Positions 27,341 to 36,042 of a DNA stretch of 64,000 nucleotides are shown in pieces. Both the position numbers and the translations under genes were made by a program. This stretch comes from JACCTU01 sp963788055 (GTDB lineage Bacteria > Actinomycetota > Thermoleophilia > Gaiellales > Gaiellaceae): contig CAWBFA010000002.1 in NCBI GenBank assembly GCA_963788055.1, positions 806,001 through 870,000 of the forward strand, read 5' to 3'. The notes beneath the pieces were generated by a model that did no database searches, was not told where the DNA came from, and saw only the letters and a program-made list of their open reading frames with translations. The first letter of the stretch is position 1. Each line of letters starts with the position of its first letter.

Positions 27341-27706
27341 GTGTCTCTCCGCTACCTGATCGTGGACGACAACGAGCGTTCTCGAGGCTGCTTGCTCGAG
27401 CCTGAGCCGCGACGGGATCGAGGTCGTCGGTAAGGCGACGACGACTTCCGACGCCCTGCGGCAGACGGAAGCTGTGCTTCCCGACGTCGTGCTCGTCGAC
27501 ATCAGCCTCGGGGAGGAGAGCGGCTTCGAGCCACCCGGCAGCTCGTCGAGCGCTTCCCACGCCTACGCTCGCGCGTCGTGCTGATCTCGACCCGCGCCGA
27601 GGACGACTTCGCCGACCTGATCGCGGCCAGCGCGGCCGTCGGGTTCGTCCCGAAGTCGCAGCTCTCCGCAGAGGCAGTGGACGCGCTGCTACCGACAGAG
27701 GGTTAG
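27341..27706 (+). CDS. Single-domain response regulator (receiver only), frameshifted
   Basis: About 122 residues of a CheY-like receiver: LRYLIVDDNE with the acidic pocket, DGIEVVGKATTTSDAL, the phosphoacceptor in LPDVVLVDISLGEESGFE, RVVLISTRAEDDFADLI and the lysine in VGFVPKSQLSA. Shifts are needed near 27375 and 27530. No output domain follows before the stop at 27706, so it is a stand-alone receiver. It lies 23 bp before the sensor kinase gene on the same strand and may modulate that kinase. Confidence 0.75.
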
Positions 27707-27729
27707 CATCCGTTAGCCTCGAATTCTTG

Positions 27730-29610
27730 ATGAGACGGGGCTGACTCTCCGGATGGCTCTGGCCGGTGGCCTGCTCGCGATCGTCATCGGCACGGCGTTC
27801 GGGTTCCTGCTGCTGGCGATCGACGACCTGCGCGACTCGACGAGTTGACGCGCGACGCTCGGGAGGAGCTCGTAGCCGCGGATGAGCTCGAGATGCTCGT
27901 CATCGATCTCGAGACGAGCGTGCGCGGATACGTGATCACGGGCGAGGAGAGTTTCCTCGCACCGTGGAACGAGGCGCGTGCGGCTTTTCCTACGACAGCA
28001 TGATGCTGGAGCGCGTGTCAGCGATGACCGCCGAGCAGCTGGGCCGCGGTGCGGACGATCGTGCAGGGCATCAGCGTCGTACATACGCGACTACGCGACG
28101 CCGCTCGTGGATGACGTGCGACGAGGCGACACCGCCGCGCGCAGCGTCGCGGTGACCGAGGAGGGGAAGCGGCGCATCGACGCCTTCGTGCACGCGTTCG
28201 AGGCCTCAAGGCGACAGTGAGCGCACCTGCTCGCGGAGCGCGAAAGCGAGGACGACGTGAACGGCTCGACGTGCGGTCGCCGCCGGGCTGTTGGGCATTG
28301 CCGGCTCGATCCTCCATCGTGCTGCTCTTTGCCGGCGTACATGACGCGAGTGATCGTCGAGCCCGATCCGCCGAGCAGCTGCGATGGCCAGACGACTGGC
28401 GGGTGGCGACCTCAGTGCGCGCTGCCTGAGACGGGTGTAGCTGAGATCGGCGCGCTCGAGCGCCCTTCAACGCGATGGGGAGCTCCTCGAGGCGAGCGGA
28501 AGACGATCTGCGCCGCGCTCTTGAGGAGCAGTCGGCGCTGAGCCGAGTCGCGACGCTGGTTGCGCAGAGCGGTCTCGCCGTCTGAGCTGTTCGAGAGCCG
28601 TCACGCGCGAGGTCGGCTTGCTCTCCGGTGCCGATCTCGCGCGCATGGAGCGCTACGAGATGGATGGTACGGTCACCGGGGTAGCCGCTTGGAGCAGCGA
28701 CGACGATCAGCTGGCGGTCGGCACGCGCTTCGTTCTCGAGGGATTGAGCGTCGCTGCGCTGGTGCAGGAGACGGCGCGGTCCGGTGCGCATGGACAGCTT
28801 CGCGGACGCCGTTCGGACCAATCGCGGAGGAGGCTCGTGAGCTGGGCATCAGCTCGTCGGTCGGCTGTCCGATCGTTGTCGCGAGACGCCTCTGGGGCGT
28901 GATCGCCGCCTCGTCGAAGGCGCGAGCGCCGTTCTCAGCGGACACGGAGTCGCAGAATCGCCGAGTTCACGGAGCTCGTGGCCACCGCGATCGCGAACGC
29001 GGAGAGCCGCGCGGAGCTCGGCTGCTCGCGCGCGGATCGTCGCGGCCGCAGACGAGACGCGCCGACGCATCGAGCGCGATCTCCACGACGGCACGCAGCA
29101 GCGACTCATCTCGCTCGGTCTTGAGCTGCGCGTAGCGCACCACGCTGCCTCCGGAGTCCGCGGAGCTTCGCGAGGAGATCGGCAGTGCCGCAAAGGAGCT
29201 GGGCGGTGTGATCGACGACCTGCGCGAGATCTCGCGCGGGATTCACCGGCATCCTTTCCGAGGGGGGCTCGGCCGGCTCTGCGGACGCTCGCCCGCCGCT
29301 CCCCGATTCCCGTCGAGCTCGAGGTTCGACCGGAGACGCGGTTTCCGGCGCCGATCGAGGTGGCGGCGTACTACGTCGTCGCGGAGTCGCTCGCGAACGC
29401 GACCAAGCACGCGCACGCTTCGGTGCTGAAAGTGCGGGTCGAGCACGAGACAGCTCCTCGACCTCGATCGCGATGACGGCTCGGCGGCGCCGATCCTGCA
29501 GGGTCCGGCCTGTACCGGTCTCCGTGATCGTGTCGAGACCTGGGCGGGACGCTCGTCGTCAGCAGCGATCAGGCGAAGGGACGCTGGTAGTTGTTGAGCT
29601 GCTGCTGTAA
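27730..29610 (+). pseudogene. CHASE3-HAMP-GAF sensor histidine kinase (HisKA_3 type), heavily frameshifted
   Basis: The pieces rebuild a membrane kinase of about 620 residues: helix MALAGGLLAIVIGTAFGFLL, CHASE3 sensor (LEMLVIDLETSVRGYVITGE and IRDYATPLVDDVRRGDTAA), HAMP-like ARLPETGVAEIGALE, a GAF domain (VGLLSGADLARMERYEMDG to SSVGCPIVVARRLWGVIAA), the phosphoacceptor helix DETRRRIERDLHDGTQQRL with its His, and the ATPase region VAAYYVVAESLANATKHAHA. It ends GTLVVVELLL. Ten or more shifts are present. This is the NarX-type partner of NarL regulators such as the one at 26336. The signal is unknown. Confidence 0.78.
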
Positions 29611-29637
29611 CGGACGAGTCTAGTAGCTGCTACGGGT

Positions 29638-30090
29638 TCAACGGTGGGCTGTGACTCGTTCCGAAGGAGAGATGGCGTCAGCTGCGCTGAACGCGTTCAG
29701 GCTGTCGCTTTGTTCGCTGACCTTCTGGTGTTCACGAAGAGGTAGAGCGGGTGCGTTGTAGGTGATTGCGGCTTTCGTTGAGCGTGCGGTGGTTGACGAT
29801 AGAGGCGTTGCTCGCTGCGACGGTGGCGTGCGTTTGGAAGCGGCGGTCAGTTGCTCGCGCAGCGCGGTGCATGTGCTCGTCGTCCCGAGTGTTCTGGAAG
29901 AGATAGAGCGTGTGGCTCTGCGAGTTGATGAGAATATTCCGAGGTCTTCGTCGCGACGCTGAGCGTGGCGGCGTCGTCTTTCGTCGTCGGAGCGCCGGCG
30001 CGCGCTCAAGCTCCGCTCCGGCGACCAGCAGTACGGCGAGCAGTACGCTGCGACGCTCGCCGAGAAGGTGGCGAACCTGGTGTGAGTCAT
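29638..30090 (-). pseudogene. Secreted-repeat (Lipoprotein_15/COG4315) protein, frameshifted
   Basis: The frames contain two Y-x-[FWY]-x2-D-like repeats typical of these small secreted lipoproteins: NILINSQSHTLYLFQNTRDD and ITYNAHPLYLFVNTRR, with an N-terminal signal-like start MTHTRFATF and a C-terminal SLNAF block. At least four shifts interrupt it. The family's function is unknown, though its members often neighbour copper or electron-transfer genes, as here. Upstream element copy c lies about 64 nt before the ATG. Confidence 0.6.
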
Positions 30091-30141
30091 GTCATTCCTT
30101 TCGTCCTGGGCGGAACCTGCCATGGTGAAGCCAGGCGGTTT

Positions 30142-30190
30142 GCGTCTGCACCGCCAGCGACCATCTCCGACCCAAACGAACCGGAGTTCC
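30142..30190 (-). promoter_or_regulatory. Recurrent upstream element, copy c
   Basis: The minus strand reads GGAGATGGTCGCTGGCGGTG and CAGACGC, with the upstream block CGGAACTCCGG. It is the closest match to copy a in the core. Confidence 0.5.
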
Positions 30191-30205
30191 GACCTTCCTG
30201 CTGGC

Positions 30206-30245
30206 CCCCACGACTGCCGTACGTTCCCCACGACTGCCGTACGTT
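30206..30245 (+). repeat. 20-bp direct tandem repeat, two copies
   Basis: CCCCACGACTGCCGTACGTT occurs twice in a row without a gap, 34 bp before the small membrane-protein ATG at 30279. Two-turn spacing (20 bp) would place two protein sites on the same DNA face. Confidence 0.85.
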
Positions 30246-30278
30246 GTCATGTGGAGGCAATCGCACCGAAAGCATTCC

Positions 30279-30475
30279 ATGTCATCGAGCAACGACAACT
30301 CGCCCTTCGACGTCGACCCGGATCCTGGTGCGACCTGAACCAAACCCTCGGTGAGATCCGCGAGTCGCGGCCCCGCGTCGGTTGCCTCGGCTGTGTCGTC
30401 TCCGGCGGGTGGGCGGTCGCGGCCCTCGTCGGTCTCGTCGTCCTTCTCGTCTACCTCGTGATGCGCCTCACCTAG
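30279..30475 (+). CDS. Small single-helix membrane protein, one frameshift
   Basis: The start MSSSNDNSPFDVDPDPGAT joins after a one-base shift (near 30337) to DLNQTLGEIRESRPRVGC and a membrane helix, WAVAALVGLVVLLVYLVMRL, ending at 30475. About 65 residues. No family was recognised. The tandem repeat lies in its upstream region. Confidence 0.5.
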
Positions 30476-30477
30476 CT

Positions 30478-30731
30478 CACGGTCGGAGGATGAAGTCCCG
30501 GTCACGGAGGAGGTCGTCGACGTCGTCGGGATCGGCTCGAAAGTGCCGCCGATGGCCCGCGACCACGTACGTCAGGCCCGACGCGTGCGCACGGACGTCG
30601 CGCCGCCCCGACCCCAGAAAGATCATCGGTATCCACGCTTCGGGGTCGGGTTGGGAGGCAACCGCTCAGCCGGATCGCGCCGCCGCTGCCGTGCGGCTCT
30701 CGGCTGGCCGCAGCAACCGTCAAACGTCATT
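30478..30731 (-). CDS. Small hypothetical protein, one frameshift
   Basis: From an ATG inside the end of the DUF1360 gene, the frame MTFDGCCGQPRAARQRRRD shifts near 30635 to WIPMIFLGSGRRDVRAHASG and ends RADPDDVDDLLRDRDFILRP. About 84 residues. The pattern (short beta-rich piece, acidic turn, FILRP end) recalls small phage-like virion proteins, but that is only an impression. It appears coupled to the DUF1360 gene by overlap. Confidence 0.4.
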
Positions 30732-31046
30732 GTCCATCCCTCCGTCCGACATCGTCCCTCCGAGCCAGCGCTCGACGATCGACACGGCTCCTGCCACCGC
30801 AGGCCAGAGCAGCAGCGACCACCAGGTGAGGTCGTACACGACGAGCACGACCCCGGCGGCGACCCAGACCGCGAGACAGTGGAAGCAGCCGACGAGCCGC
30901 TGTAGGCGAAGCGCGACCAGGCGCCTCCTCAGGCGGTCGACGATGCGGAAGGGACCGCTCTCGTACGCGAGCAGCGCCGTCACCCGCCAGACGGCGAGCG
31001 CGCTGAGCACGAAGAGAAGCGGCTCGATCGGCTGCTGTTTGAACAC
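30720..31046 (-). CDS. DUF1360 family membrane protein
   Basis: An intact 108-residue protein with three hydrophobic helices: PLLFVLSALAVWRVTALLAY, a Cys-containing FHCLAVWVAAGVVLVVYDL and WWSLLLWPAVAGAVSIVERW. The CFHC-x-AVWVA motif is the signature of DUF1360 (SpoVM-associated or phage-type small membrane proteins). Function unknown. It sits between the Cys-rich protein and a small hypothetical protein on the same strand, so these three may form one unit, perhaps of phage origin. Confidence 0.7.
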   Translation of the reverse strand: MFKQQPIEPLLFVLSALAVWRVTALLAYESGPFRIVDRLRRRLVALRLQRLVGCFHCLAVWVAAGVVLVVYDLTWWSLLLWPAVAGAVSIVERWLGGTMSDGGMDNDV

Positions 31047-31054
31047 GTTTCAGG

Positions 31055-32165
31055 TCAGCACGGGAGCGAAGCCGGCGGACACGGTCCGGTGACCGTCCAA
31101 CCGTACGGAAGGTAGGCGTGGAAGACGGTCACGCCGCCGACCGTGCACTTGAGTTCGGCCGTGACCCCGAGCCCGTACGAGCACGAGGATCCCGACCCGG
31201 ACTTGCCGACGCCTGCGACCCCGACGACCTTCGCGCTGCACGAGGCGCAGACGGTCAGACCCACGATCGTGGCGCAGACCTGTGCGTACGCGGCACCCCA
31301 GGCGTACGCGCCACAGCACGTGATCCGGTACCCGATCTCCAGCCCCGCACTGAACGTGACGCCGGCGAGCGTGACCGTCTTCGTACACGTACGGAAGGGG
31401 TTGGTCCAGGTTGGGCACCAGTAGGTGATCCTCACCGACAGCGAGAACGACGCACTGATGTGTTTCGTGTACTTGCCCTCGACCGGTCGATCGCAGAGGT
31501 CGGGCGGGGTGGGCGTCACCACAGGCTCGAAGAGGTCGCGAGAGTCTCGGCGATCGTGACGTAGTTGCCGTAGCCGAGCCTTGGCCCGCCTGAGGCCACC
31601 GTGTCGGTCGCCGAGTTGGCGATGTCGACGACGGCGTTGAAGTTCGCGCGGCTCCGCGTCAACTCCTTCGCCATCCGATCGAGGCCCGTCTCGGTCAAGC
31701 CCTTCAAGCCGGCGGCGGCGAAGGCTTTCTGCGCGCCCTCCACCACCTTTTGCCACTGCGCGTCGACGGCGTCACGGTTCTGACCCCGCCTCAGCCGTGC
31801 GCGTCGCTCTGCCTGCAGCTTCGTGTACTCGAGGGTGGCCATCGCCGAGTAGACGATTCCGAGCGTCTGGTCCGGCTCGAGCTTCTGCGCGACCATCTCG
31901 GCCGTCGCTGCATTGCTCTGGTGCACCGCGCGGAGCTTGTTGAGCTGGGCGGCCGTGAGCCGAGTCGCGGGGACCCGCTTCGGCCGTGGCTGTCTGACCG
32001 TGGCGGCGCGACCGACGTGAGGAAGCGCCGTTGGCGAGCTCGTAGCTGCGCCGGGGTTGTAGCTCGCTTCGGGAACTTCGCCGAGTGTCTCCTGACGGTG
32101 GCGAAGCCGGGAATGCTCGTGAGTTCTTCGGGGCCGACGGGGACAAGATCGTGGGGCTCGGCCAT
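31055..32165 (-). CDS. Orphan protein with helical N-terminal half and Cys-rich C-terminal half, two frameshifts
   Basis: About 368 residues in three frames. The start MAEPHDLVPVGPEELTSIPG and a linker lead to a helical region (LTAAQLNKLRAVHQSNAATA to ELTRSRANFNAVVDIANSAT), and after a shift near 31520 to a Cys/Gly-rich end with 14 or so cysteines (CPTWTNPFRTC, RITCCGAYAWG, VGLTVCASCSAK, SSCSYGLG) that closes TVTGPCPPASLPC. No signal peptide is visible. I recognise no family. It directly precedes DUF1360. The Cys-rich tail could bind metal or be crosslinked outside the cell. Confidence 0.5.
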
Positions 32166-32434
32166 GCTCTCTTCCTTTCATCCGGAGATACGTTCGACGA
32201 TTGGTGCAGCGCAGGTCGGCGGCGGAGCTCTCGCAGCACCGAGCGCAGCGCACGGAGCTCGATGAGCTCGCCGCTTCCGCGCAAGCCGACGCGGATGACG
32301 ATCGCAAACCCCGGCCTGGCGGCGGCGCTGAGCCATGACGGCTCCTCCTCGACCCGCCGCATAGGTCAATCGAGTCGGACGAGGGTTCAGGTTATGGCAG
32401 TTGCAACCCCTGATACAAGTGAAGACGTCGCTGG

Positions 32435-32837
32435 CTACGCCGCGACTTCGATCGCCTCGTGAGGGTTGTGCTCAGTGAGCGAGGGATCGTCGGTGTCACA
32501 AGAGACAAGGCTGCGCGCGACCCGCTCGTGGAGCAGCGCGTCATCGCCGCCATCCCTTGTCGTCGTGGTCGTACCGCCAACGATATCGTCAAGCCGAACT
32601 CGTGGATCTCACCCGCTTGTACGACCTGCAGGTCGAGGTCACGGCGATAGGCCCGGCGTCATCGATCCAAAACACTTGATCGACGGTGCCCGACCGCCGA
32701 GGCGTGCGCCACCACCAGTGCAGATCAGCGGCCTCCCAAAGTCCTGTTTCCGCATCCGCCAGACGCGCACGGCGCAAGAGCCTCGTCGCGAGAGCCAGCG
32801 AGTCCAATCCCGATGCGCGCACTTCACGAACAGCCAC
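32435..32837 (-). pseudogene. GNAT-family acetyltransferase, frameshifted
   Basis: The N-terminal frame reads VREVRASGLDSLALATRLLR, then GLWEAADLHWWWRTPRRSGT and VDQVFWIDDAGP, typical of an uncharacterised actinobacterial GNAT group. After shifts near 32650 and 32550 the coding signal resumes as DDALLHERVARSLVSCDTDDP and PSLTEH, ending at 32435. The length (about 134 residues) is short for the group, which normally has a further C-terminal acetyl-CoA motif, so it may be truncated as well as shifted. Confidence 0.5.
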
Positions 32838-32878
32838 CTGCCCATCCTAAGAACAGGATCACGACACGACAGGGCACG

Positions 32879-33735
32879 TCACGGCGCAGAGTGCTGCACC
32901 GTCCGTCGCCAGAGCCGAGGGCCGGCGACGCGTCCATCCTCGTCCGTGGCCTCGCGTGCGAAGCGCCGGACGGCGACGACGGCGCCGGCGGCCCCCCAGA
33001 CGAGCGAGCACGAAGAGATCGTTTCCGGAGAAGCCGCTCCCGGTCGTGTAGGGGCTGAAGCAGGTCGTGAACGCTTGGACGAGGTGGCTGAGCGGGAACA
33101 CGTCGGCGATCGCGCTGGAGCCAGTGGGGCTGCCTCCTCGACGGAGTAGAAGACACCGGAGATGAAGAGGAGCGGGAAGAGCGTCAGGTTCGCGATGATC
33201 GGCGCCGTCTCGGTTCGGCGGATGAAGGAGCCGACTGCGAAGCCGAGCGCGGTGAAGGCACAGCGGCGCCGAGCACGAGCGTGACGAACGCCGCAGGGCA
33301 GGAGCTCGGCGCGGATATCGACGCCGAAGGCGGGAACGGCCACGATGAACATCGCCGTGACCGACGGCGACGCGCAGCGACGCACGGTGGACGCGATCCA
33401 GGAGCCGAGGAACACCGCCATCGGCGAGCGGCGTCCCGCGCACGCGCTTGAAGGTCCCTTGCTCGCGGGCGGTTGCGACTCCGAAGATGACGAAGGTAGT
33501 AGGTCGCCGCCGTCAGCGCGAAGATGGCGATCGCCGGGGTGATGTACTGCGCGTAGGCGACCTCGCCGCCGGGAACGGTGACCGCTCCGCTTCCGAGGGA
33601 ATCGAGCAGGACGAGCAGGATGAGCGGGAAGATGAAGGTGAAGAACGTCGCTCGCGGCGTGCGCGTCATGAGCCGAAGTCGCCCCTTGAACCAGAGCCAG
33701 TCGAGCGACAAGATCGGAGCGGCGGTATCACGATT
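32879..33735 (-). pseudogene. ABC-2 type transporter permease, frameshifted
   Basis: The frames join to an ABC-2 permease: LSLDWLWFKGRLRLMTRTPR, first helix ATFFTFIFPLILLVLLDSLG, AQYITPAIAIFALTAATYY, a FKRVRGTPLAMAVFLGSW block, TAPIIANLTLFPLLFISGVF and YSVEEAAPLAP. These are the usual landmarks of the DrrB/NodJ-like exporters. Several shifts lie between 33240 and 33500. It follows directly on the ATPase gene, with which it would form an exporter of unknown substrate. Confidence 0.72.
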
Positions 33736-34659
33736 TGCTCCCCATCGGTGAGCTCGAGGTAGACGTCCTCGAGCGACGGGACGGGTGACGGTCAGCGCCT
33801 CGAGCTCCTCGCCGCGCGCGCTCGCCCAGCCGAGGAGCGGCGTGAGGTGCGCGAGTCGGAAACTCGGTGTGGAAGCTGACGAGCCGGTCGTCGATCTCGA
33901 GCGTCGACGCCGCCGGGCAGCGGGAGCTGCGTCCGTGCCGACCCCTTCCGGGAGCCGGAAGCGGACGAGCGCTGTCGCCGTTCGCGCGACCCGCAAGCAT
34001 CGCGGGGGCGCCCTCGGCGACGATGCGGCCGCGCGGCGATGACCGCTACGCGGTCGGCGAGGTTCTGGGCCTCGTCCATGTAGTGGGTCGTCAGCAGGAT
34101 CGTCTTGCCGAGCGAGCGCAGGTTCTCGACGAGCTCCCACGAGCGTCGTCGCGCCGAGGGGTCGAAGCCGGTCGTCGGCTCGTCGAGGAAGAGCAACTCG
34201 GGGTCGCCTGCGACGGCGAGCGCGAGGTCGAGTCGGCGGCGTTGGCCGCCGGACAGCGTCCGCACGAGGGCGTCGCGGCTCTCCTCGAGGCCGACGAGCT
34301 CGGCGACGTCGTCGACCGGGCAGCGGCGCCGGGTATGCAGCGCTGTAGAGCTCGAGCGTCTCTCGCACCGTGAGCTCGAGGCCGATGCCGCTCTCCTGCG
34401 TCACGATCCCGATGCGCTCACGCAACTCGCGGCCGCCGGTCTCGGGATCGACGCCGAGCACTCTGACGTCTCCGCCGCTTCGACGGCGGTAGCCCTCGAG
34501 GATCTCGACGGTCGTCGTCTTGCCGGCGCCGTTCGGGCCGAGCAGTGCGAACACTTCTCCGTGCGCGATCGTCAGATCGATTCCGGCGACGGCCTCGACC
34601 TTCCCGTACGCCTTGTGCAGGCCTCGGATGACGACGGCGGGCTCAGACGTCATGCTCAT
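33736..34659 (-). pseudogene. ABC-2 type transporter ATP-binding protein (DrrA-like), frameshifted
   Basis: A roughly 305-residue ATPase: Walker A LLGPNGAGKTTTVEILEGYR, Q-loop IGIVTQESGIGLELTVRETL, signature TLSGGQRRRLDLALA, Walker B ELLFLDEPTTGFDP, and H-loop TILLTTHYMDEAQNLADRV, followed by a C-terminal domain ending SLEDVYLELTDGE. Frame changes near 34310, 34040, 33920 and 33790 interrupt it, but all ATP-site motifs are present. Element copy d lies about 90 nt upstream. Confidence 0.82.
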
Positions 34660-34725
34660 GACGCAGACCTGAGCGAGCCGGGAGTCGAAGCAGGGGCCGA
34701 TTGCACGAGCAAAGGATCGCCACGG

Positions 34726-34790
34726 GCGGCGCGCGCGTCGTCACCGCCAGCAGCCAACCTGGCCACTGGTCGGCTGGCATTTCGGCCTTC
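34726..34790 (-). promoter_or_regulatory. Recurrent upstream element, copy d
   Basis: The minus strand reads GGCCAGGTTGGCTGCTGGCG followed by GTGACGACGCGCGC, matching the CTGGCGGTGA-GACGCG half of the other copies. On its other side lies the 3' remnant of a NarL-type regulator, the same layout as at copy b. Confidence 0.4.
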
Positions 34791-34794
34791 CTGT

Positions 34795-34875
34795 TAGCCG
34801 GAACCGGTGGTCCAGGACCTGGACGACGACCACCGTCGCGTGCTCGCGGTGATCACGTTCCTCGACCGGCGGTAG
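34795..34875 (+). pseudogene. 3' remnant of a NarL/LuxR response-regulator gene
   Basis: The frame ending at TAG 34875 reads LDDDHRRVLAVITFLDRR, nearly the same protein and DNA as the last codons of the regulator at 26336-26968. Nothing upstream encodes the receiver or HTH, so this is the tail of a deleted paralogue. It overlaps the 3' end of the phosphatase gene by 23 bp in the convergent direction. Confidence 0.65.
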
Positions 34876-35443
34876 CGAGCTGCGCGGCCGCTTCGGCCAG
34901 CCGGCGCTCGTCGAACAGGTACGGAGTCGCGTTTGCGATCTTCCGGTGCGGCGAATCGAGGTCCGGCGATCCCTCCGCCGCGTTGAGCGCATAGCGGACC
35001 GGGATCTCGTGCGCGACGACGAGGATCGTCGGTTCGACGCGGTCGAGCAGCGACCGGAAGGCACGGGAGTAGCGCACGGCCGCCGCGTCGAGGCTCTCGC
35101 CGTTCGGGAACGGATCGGCCCGCGTGTGCTCTCGCTTCCACGTGCGGTACTCCTCGAGGGAGCTGCCTTCGAGATCGCCGATGTCGACGTCGTCGAAGAG
35201 AGGCTCGACGTCGATCCGCACGCTGCGCGCGGCGAGCGCGAGCCCGGCCGTCTCACGCGTACGGCCGAAGCGCGTGACCAAGCAGAGGTCAAGGCTCACG
35301 TTACGCAGCTGGTGCCCGAGCAACAGCGCTTCGTCCCGACCCTTTTGGGTCAGATGCACCTCGCGACTCGGATCTCCGTTCACGATGCCGTCGACGTTCA
35401 GCGTGGACTCGCCGTGCCGCGCGAGCACGAACAGCCGCGTCAC
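34853..35443 (-). CDS. Histidine phosphatase (phosphoglycerate-mutase-like)
   Basis: A 196-residue protein of the RHG family: RLFVLARHGESTLNVDGIVN with the catalytic RHG, LVTRFGRTRETAGLAL, the acid residue region DIGDLEGSSLEEYRTW, and TILVVAHEIPVRYALN with the second catalytic His. The size fits broad-specificity phosphatases rather than glycolytic mutase. GTG 35443 was chosen because homologues begin there. The substrate is unknown. No operon partner is evident. Confidence 0.88.
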   Translation of the reverse strand: MTRLFVLARHGESTLNVDGIVNGDPSREVHLTQKGRDEALLLGHQLRNVSLDLCLVTRFGRTRETAGLALAARSVRIDVEPLFDDVDIGDLEGSSLEEYRTWKREHTRADPFPNGESLDAAAVRYSRAFRSLLDRVEPTILVVAHEIPVRYALNAAEGSPDLDSPHRKIANATPYLFDERRLAEAAAQLATAGRGT

Positions 35444-35657
35444 GGCGACGGCGACGGCGGAGGCGACGGCGCAATCAGACAGCCCAAGCCCACTGGTTGC
35501 AGCATGGCAAGCGGCGAGGCTCTTCCGCATTGCGGCCAGCAGGAATCTCCGGTCTGCGGGTAGCGGTGCGGCGGAATTGGGACTGGCCGCGATGACGCTG
35601 TCCTTCGCGGTCGCCATCGTTCCGCGCAGACATCCGCTTTGCCGGGAGGGACGAACG

Positions 35658-35831
35658 ATGGAACCGACGCTGATGCCCGAGATCGATCTGGATCCTTGCG
35701 CCGACGAGGAGGCGCTCGTCCACCAGCGGCGCGCCGAGCGCCCGCGCGAGATCGTGGCCCAGGAAGCCGACTGCTATTCCTGCCCGGGCCAAGTCGAGGA
35801 AGGGCTCGCCCGCCTCGGCTCACCCCAGTGA
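35658..35831 (+). CDS. Small acidic hypothetical protein
   Basis: A 57-residue frame (MEPTLMPEIDLDPCADEEAL to LARLGSPQ) with GGGAGGG just upstream of the ATG and a single CYSCPGQ Cys pair. No family recognised. It stands alone between divergent genes. Confidence 0.4.
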   Translation: MEPTLMPEIDLDPCADEEALVHQRRAERPREIVAQEADCYSCPGQVEEGLARLGSPQ

Positions 35832-36042
35832 GGACTGCGAGACGAACGCGGCGATCAGTGGGAGAGGCTTGCCACGACTTCGTCGACGGGATCGATATGG
35901 CCGCGATCGTCAGGCAGCGTCGCAATGCGGGCACTGTGGACGCCATGCTCACGGCATGAGCTGGGCGGCCGAGCTTGGCGACGCGCAGGAAACGGCGATC
36001 GCGTCGTCGCGCGAAGAGGGGTCGCGGTCTGCGGCAGCCGAT

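Noticed and set aside
35868..35957. Possible tiny minus-strand gene with a CPHC motif
   Set aside because: Two short pieces (CPHCDAA and DDRGHIDPVDEVVASLS) can be joined only by assuming a shift in a 90-bp stretch; there is too little evidence.
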